From Heterodera schachtii (taxonomy: Eukaryota > Nematoda > Chromadorea > Rhabditida > Heteroderidae): a stretch of DNA of 64,000 bases. Shown piece after piece: positions 59,891 to 64,000 of this stretch. A model generated the notes under the pieces. It was given only the letters and a program-made list of their open reading frames with translations. It did no database searches and had not been told where the DNA came from. Where the stretch lies: contig SIJG01000041.1 in assembly GCA_023374025.1 (NCBI GenBank), positions 124,001-188,000 of the forward strand, given 5' to 3'. The position numbers and the translations under genes were made by a program. The stretch's first letter is position 1. Each line of letters starts with the position of its first letter.

Positions 59891-62800
59891 ATGGAAATCA
59901 TTCTGAACAAATTGGGCAATCAGGTGAGTGAAGGAGAAAAGCCATCAAAGGGTCGAAGGCGAAGTTCAGCCCGACTTAAAGCCAACGGACGGCCTTTTTG
60001 AAGCACTTCAAAAGGCTAAAAGTTTGTTTCCCGATCAGTCGGAATTCATGCTTTCGTTTGCTCTGATCAGATTTGCCCGATCAAACAAATGCTTTTGAGC
60101 GGCGCCGCAAATGCATTGAATGTTTTATTATGGCATTTGGAACATCGAAGCCGAAATTCGCATCGATTGCCTTTGAGGGGGTTCAGGTGCCCTTCCCAAC
60201 TGATGACAATTGGTTTTGATTCTGCTGTTCCCATTGGTCAGCTTCTGCTCCGAGGCGGCGCTTCGTCTGCGGCGGAAGGGCAAACGCCGCCAGGCGAAAG
60301 TTTGGCCGAGCAACTCCTCTCACTGTTCGCCAACATTCCTTCGTGGCACAAAATGCCCTCCACCCAGTGCCAATGCCTAACTCTGCTCGTTCAGCTGATT
60401 TCGTCACCACAAATTCCCATTCGAACAGCGGAAGTGCTCAGCGCATTTGAAGTGGCAAATTTAAAAATAAGAAAATAATTATTATAATTTTGAGAAAAAC
60501 ATTAAATGAATAATTAAGTAATAAAATTAAATTAAATTCGATTTAAAAGATTTGCAAGAAAACATTCGAATTGGCCGCGGATTCCGCGAGTGTCCGTCCG
60601 GCTGCTCGGGCAGCGCTTACACAGGCAATTTTCGGTATCTGTCCGAAGCGAATTGGCACTTTTCAGATGCTCAATTCGTACGTTCTGAACAAAATTGCCA
60701 TTGAGGTAAAAGCGTTTTGGAGGGAAATGCAAAAGTGCCAAAAAACAAATGAAACAAAAAATGGGAGAGAAAAATAGCAGAAAAAACTGAACAGGAAAAC
60801 ATCGAATTGGAGGAAAATGGAGCTTCGGAGGACGTGGCGGCACTTTTGGACGAGTTGATCAACAGAATGGGCAAAGCCGTGGCAGAAGTGGCGGAGCCGA
60901 CCGACGCACTTTCGGGCGGAAGACAAAGCGACGAAAAAGCGGACAAGCGCCAACCGATGCTTCTCCCTTTGGACGCTCTGTTCGGCGTTTTAAGCGCATT
61001 GGACCCCCAAATGATCGGACGGCACTGTGCCATTTTGGACCGGTTGAAGTCAGTGATCGGTCGCAAAACACTCACTTCAGTCGCACATTTGCAGAAACGA
61101 ATTGGTCCCTCTGATCATTTGGCAGTTACGTGGCAGTGCGAAACGCTCGGAAATGAATGAAAACGACTCAAAAAGAATTGGCACGCAACTGATGGGCACT
61201 CTGAAAAGGGCGGGCACTTCCTCTTCTACCGATTGTCGTCCCTCGGGCATTGTTCCTGTGTCAATGGCATTGGAGGGGTCAGAAAGTGCCCACTCCTTCT
61301 ATCAGTTCGTGCCGTTCTTCGTTCCTTCTCAATTAATTCCATATCACAAATCAGAGTCATTGACCAATTGTTGCGTCTTTTGTCCCCATTGGCACTTTCA
61401 TTGCCTCAACTTTGGTCAGTCTCTGCTGCTGAACTTCTTCCACTGCTTGAAGAGTTGTGGCGTTGTGCTTTGCTTTCGCCAACCCTCTCAAAGCGTTCGG
61501 AAGCGCTTCGATTGGCCAAACGAATAAATGGCGATGGGCATCGATTTGTTGAGCTTCTAAGTTTAAGCATTGTCACTGCCAAAAACAGCTTTTGGTATGT
61601 GTTGGTTGAATGTGTGGAGGAGTGCGGCGTGTCGAAGTGCCAACGAACGGTTGCCGCTTCCTTCAGAACACTCACAGCAATGGCACGTTCGGACGGAAAG
61701 CAATAAACCTTTAAAAAGCAATGCTTTTAAAGTTCTCTACCGCCTTAAACCTTTTCCAACAGCCTCCAGCGGAATTTAAATTCGAAATTCGAATTGAAAA
61801 ATTAATTTCTGCGATTAAAATAAATGAAAAAAGTGACGAAGAAAAAGAAGAAGCGAAGTGCAACGAACAGCTGAAGAAAAAAGGACGGAGAGAAGAAAAA
61901 GGGACGGACATTCTGATGGAAAAGGTGAAAAAGAAGGAAAAAGAAAGAAAGGCAGCAGGGATGGCACGGAATTCCGACTTCCGACATTTTTGGGGTCGGA
62001 ATTCCGACTTCCGAAATTTTTCATAAAAAGTCGGAATTTTTCGGATTTTTTTTGAGTTTTTTTTTTTTAATTAGCAATTTTTGTACAATTTCTGTTAATA
62101 AATTGCATTGAAATTTTGAAAAATTTTCCCGGCGGCGCCTATCGGCACCGCCGGACCCCTCCCCCCTCCCCCCAGTTCCCCTAATCTTCTTTGGATAATG
62201 GGTGTAACGGTCCCAAAAAAAAAATTCCAAAATAATGTAAAATTACATAAAAATATTTTGAAAATCATTAAAAAATTTTCAAATAAATATATAAATATAT
62301 TAAAAACAGTTTGAAATCACCTTTTACATGGTTAAGAATTTTAAAATTTAGCCTACTAAATATTTAAAAAATTTTAATTATATTTTATATTTTTTGAAAA
62401 ATTCCGACTTCCGAAATTTTTTGGTGCCTCGGAATTCCATCCCTGAAAGGCAGCACTAAATGGGTAATTAATTAAGGCGGCACAACTCTTTTCCGACTCT
62501 TTGCTGCGACTTTTTCGTGAATTGGAGACAATGGACAATTGCAAATTGGGTCAGATGGACTCGGCCATTCAGAGAATCGCCGTCCAAATTTGTGGCCAAA
62601 TTAACGCAATTTTATGTCCCATGGACGGTGAATTGGGAAAGAGCGAAAATGAAAAGGAAAAAATAACACTCGAAAATCGGAAATTATCGGCACAATCGAC
62701 GCCGGAGGATTCGAGTGAAGAAGAAGAAGGAAAAGAGAGGGAAAAAAGAAGAGAAGTGACAGAGATGGACATAATTGGAATGATGGCACAACTGATGATG

Positions 62801-64000
62801 GACATGGACAGACAAAAGGCAAACGGACGGACAAAAGGGCGAAAGCGTAACGGAGACGGACCAACACAGACGGAAGGAGCAGAAGATGAACCAATGGGAG
62901 GGGGAGGGCACAATGGCAACATGCCAATAGACAACATGCCAATGGACAACATGCAAATGGACAACATGCCAATGGACAACCCGTCAATGGACAACATGAC
63001 ATTGGACAACATGCCGATGGACAACACGTCAATGGACAACGCAAACACAGCGCGGGTGCTGATGGAACTCGTCACTCGCAATTTGTGTGCCACGAATTGC
63101 GATAGTTCGCCATTTGCCATCCGCCACCTGTTGAATTTGTCCGCTTTCGACCCTTTGCTTGAGCAATTAACTTCCGATGGCAATGCCAATGGCTCCGTCT
63201 TCATTAGCCCTTCCCTTTTTGTCCCCCTTCGCTCCGTCCGAATGGCCCTTTTCCAATGGTTTCGCGCAGAAATTCGCAACTGTTGGAGTTCATTCGTCCG
63301 GATGTTCAGCTTAGTGAAAGAACAAAATGAGCTAAGCGAAGAGTCAAAAAGTGCTTTGATCGAAGCATTGGCCACTTTTGTGCCCTTAGCAATCGAATTG
63401 GGTGGGTTTTGAAGAAGAAACTTTCGCATGGAATGGCATTTTAGGGATGGCATTTGAATTGCATTGGGTTTATCAACTAATTGCGGAACAAATGTTCCCC
63501 TTGGAACACCTTCGAGAGGCCGTCAAAAACGCAAAGCGAAGCGGCGAATCTGCCAACCAAAAGAGTGCCCGTCGCTTTTGTGGTCGGAATTCGCTGATTG
63601 GGCTGCGCGTGTTGTTGGAAAATGCCCCCGCGGCACTTCGAATGGCGCCGAAACTTTCGGCACACATTGTCAGGTGATCAAACATTAAAGCGGTCAACAA
63701 ATAGCCTTCAATGGCACAGATGCGCACAGTTCGTTTGGGAGTTGGAACGGTGGCATTTCCAAATGTCCAAATTGTTCATCGCCGCCTCCGTCTTCGAACC
63801 CACGGCTCTTCCGCCCCAAAGTTCAGTTCGTTCCCCAGCAGTTGACCCACTGATAGTAGCCAATGCTATCAGTGCGGATGAACTCACTTCAACAGAAATC
63901 GCGCGTTTGATGGAAGATTTTTTGTCAATGATCGACCGGTAAATGCCCATTTTTAATCGGTTTTTGGCTTTCACTTTTGTTGCCCTTTCTCTGTTTAATT
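59891..64000 (+). CDS. ARFGEF3/BIG3-type large protein, 5' part (continues beyond the window)
   Basis: The start at 59891 (MEIILNKLGNQ) matches the start of vertebrate ARFGEF3 (BIG3), a BIG-family relative with a poorly conserved Sec7 region. The DCB-type region follows: CIECFIMAFGTSKPKFASIA, LAEQLLSLFANIPSWHK, QCQCLTLLVQLISSPQ and TFELAADSASVRPAARAALT-QAIFGI. Further helical repeats include LPQLWSVSAAELLPLLEELW with RSEALRLAKRINGDGHRFVE, and AAQLFSDSLLRLFRELETMD with DSAIQRIAVQICGQINAIL, both aligning in order with BIG3. A low-complexity segment of NMPMD-type repeats (62917-63045) interrupts it. Intron 61925-62476 contains a MITE. Later exons include ARVLMELVTRNLCATN and LIVANAISADELTSTEIARL. 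The 3' end is outside the window, so it is not known whether a Sec7 domain is present. Confidence 0.75.
61956..62445. mobile_element. hAT-like MITE (490 bp) with 8-bp target duplication
   Basis: Bounded by terminal inverted repeats CAGGGATGG and CCATCCCTG and flanked by the perfect 8-bp direct repeat AAAGGCAG (61948-61955 and 62446-62453). Subterminal repeats of GGAATTCCGACTTCCGAAATTTTT occur near both ends in opposite orientation, each under 25 bp. A GC-rich core at 62124-62159 is shared with a DLG intron. The 8-bp duplication and CAGGG ends are the hAT pattern. No transposase is encoded. Confidence 0.92.
62917..63045 (+). repeat. 15-bp coding repeat giving (N-M-P-M-D)n
   Basis: About nine imperfect 15-mers of the type AACATGCCAATGGAC lie inside the BIG3-like coding region and encode NMPIDNMPMDNMQMDN and onward. 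All substitutions keep frame, and most change only the third or fourth residue of the unit. Confidence 0.9.

Noticed and set aside
62569..63453. A 294-codon minus-strand frame with Met/Leu/Ser repeats.
   Set aside because: It is the complement of the conserved BIG3-like coding sequence; the plus strand has family matches and consistent splicing.

Overview
The window is eukaryotic nuclear DNA. It holds intron-rich protein genes on both strands with many introns of 40-100 nt, a protein set typical of animals (DLG, epsin, SHC, MCM10, ARL6, class A and class B GPCRs, a ZP-domain cuticlin-like protein), and AT-rich gaps full of mononucleotide G/C runs and small DNA elements. Several features point to a nematode, and most likely a tylenchid plant parasite of the cyst-nematode kind: compact introns, a ZP protein with tandem vWA domains, a secreted type-2 cystatin, frequent GC-AG introns, and constant reuse of the word ATGCCA/TGGCAT. 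The lineage is inferred; no rRNA or mitochondrial marker is present.

Layout. 0-7 kb: alpha-methylacyl-CoA racemase (+), an unidentified acidic protein with weak DENN-like stretches (+), the ciliary GTPase ARL6/BBS3 (-), and a secreted cystatin (+). 7-14.4 kb: an MFS transporter (-) and a rhodopsin-type peptide GPCR (-). 14.4-22.9 kb: minisatellites, a small tail-anchored membrane protein (-) and a large secreted protein with two vWA domains plus a ZP domain (-). 22.9-32.2 kb: a DNAJC4-like membrane J protein (+), a possible tiny membrane protein (+), and a complete discs-large MAGUK (L27, three PDZ, SH3, guanylate kinase-like; +). 32.5-43.6 kb: epsin (-), a FIP200/Atg11-type autophagy scaffold (EPG-7; +) and the replication factor MCM10 (+). 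43.7-45.4 kb: a foldback element with a second, fully palindromic element nested in its left arm. 46-52 kb: an ankyrin-repeat protein (-) and a class B GPCR (-). 52-56.6 kb: no confident gene. 56.7-64 kb: an SHC-type PTB/SH2 adaptor (+) and the 5' part of an ARFGEF3/BIG3-type gene (+) that runs off the window and carries a hAT-like MITE in one intron.

This is not an operon or pathway cluster. The genes cover unrelated cell-biological jobs: peroxisomal lipid metabolism, cilia, polarity, endocytosis, autophagy, replication, neuropeptide signalling and cuticle. The most unusual material lies between and inside the genes: at least five GC-AG introns in three short genes, nested foldback elements, a dispersed intron repeat family, and hierarchical ATGCCA-type arrays. 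Exon joins were made by eye from reading frame, splice signals and remembered family conservation. Several coding breaks sit at homopolymers and may be sequencing errors.
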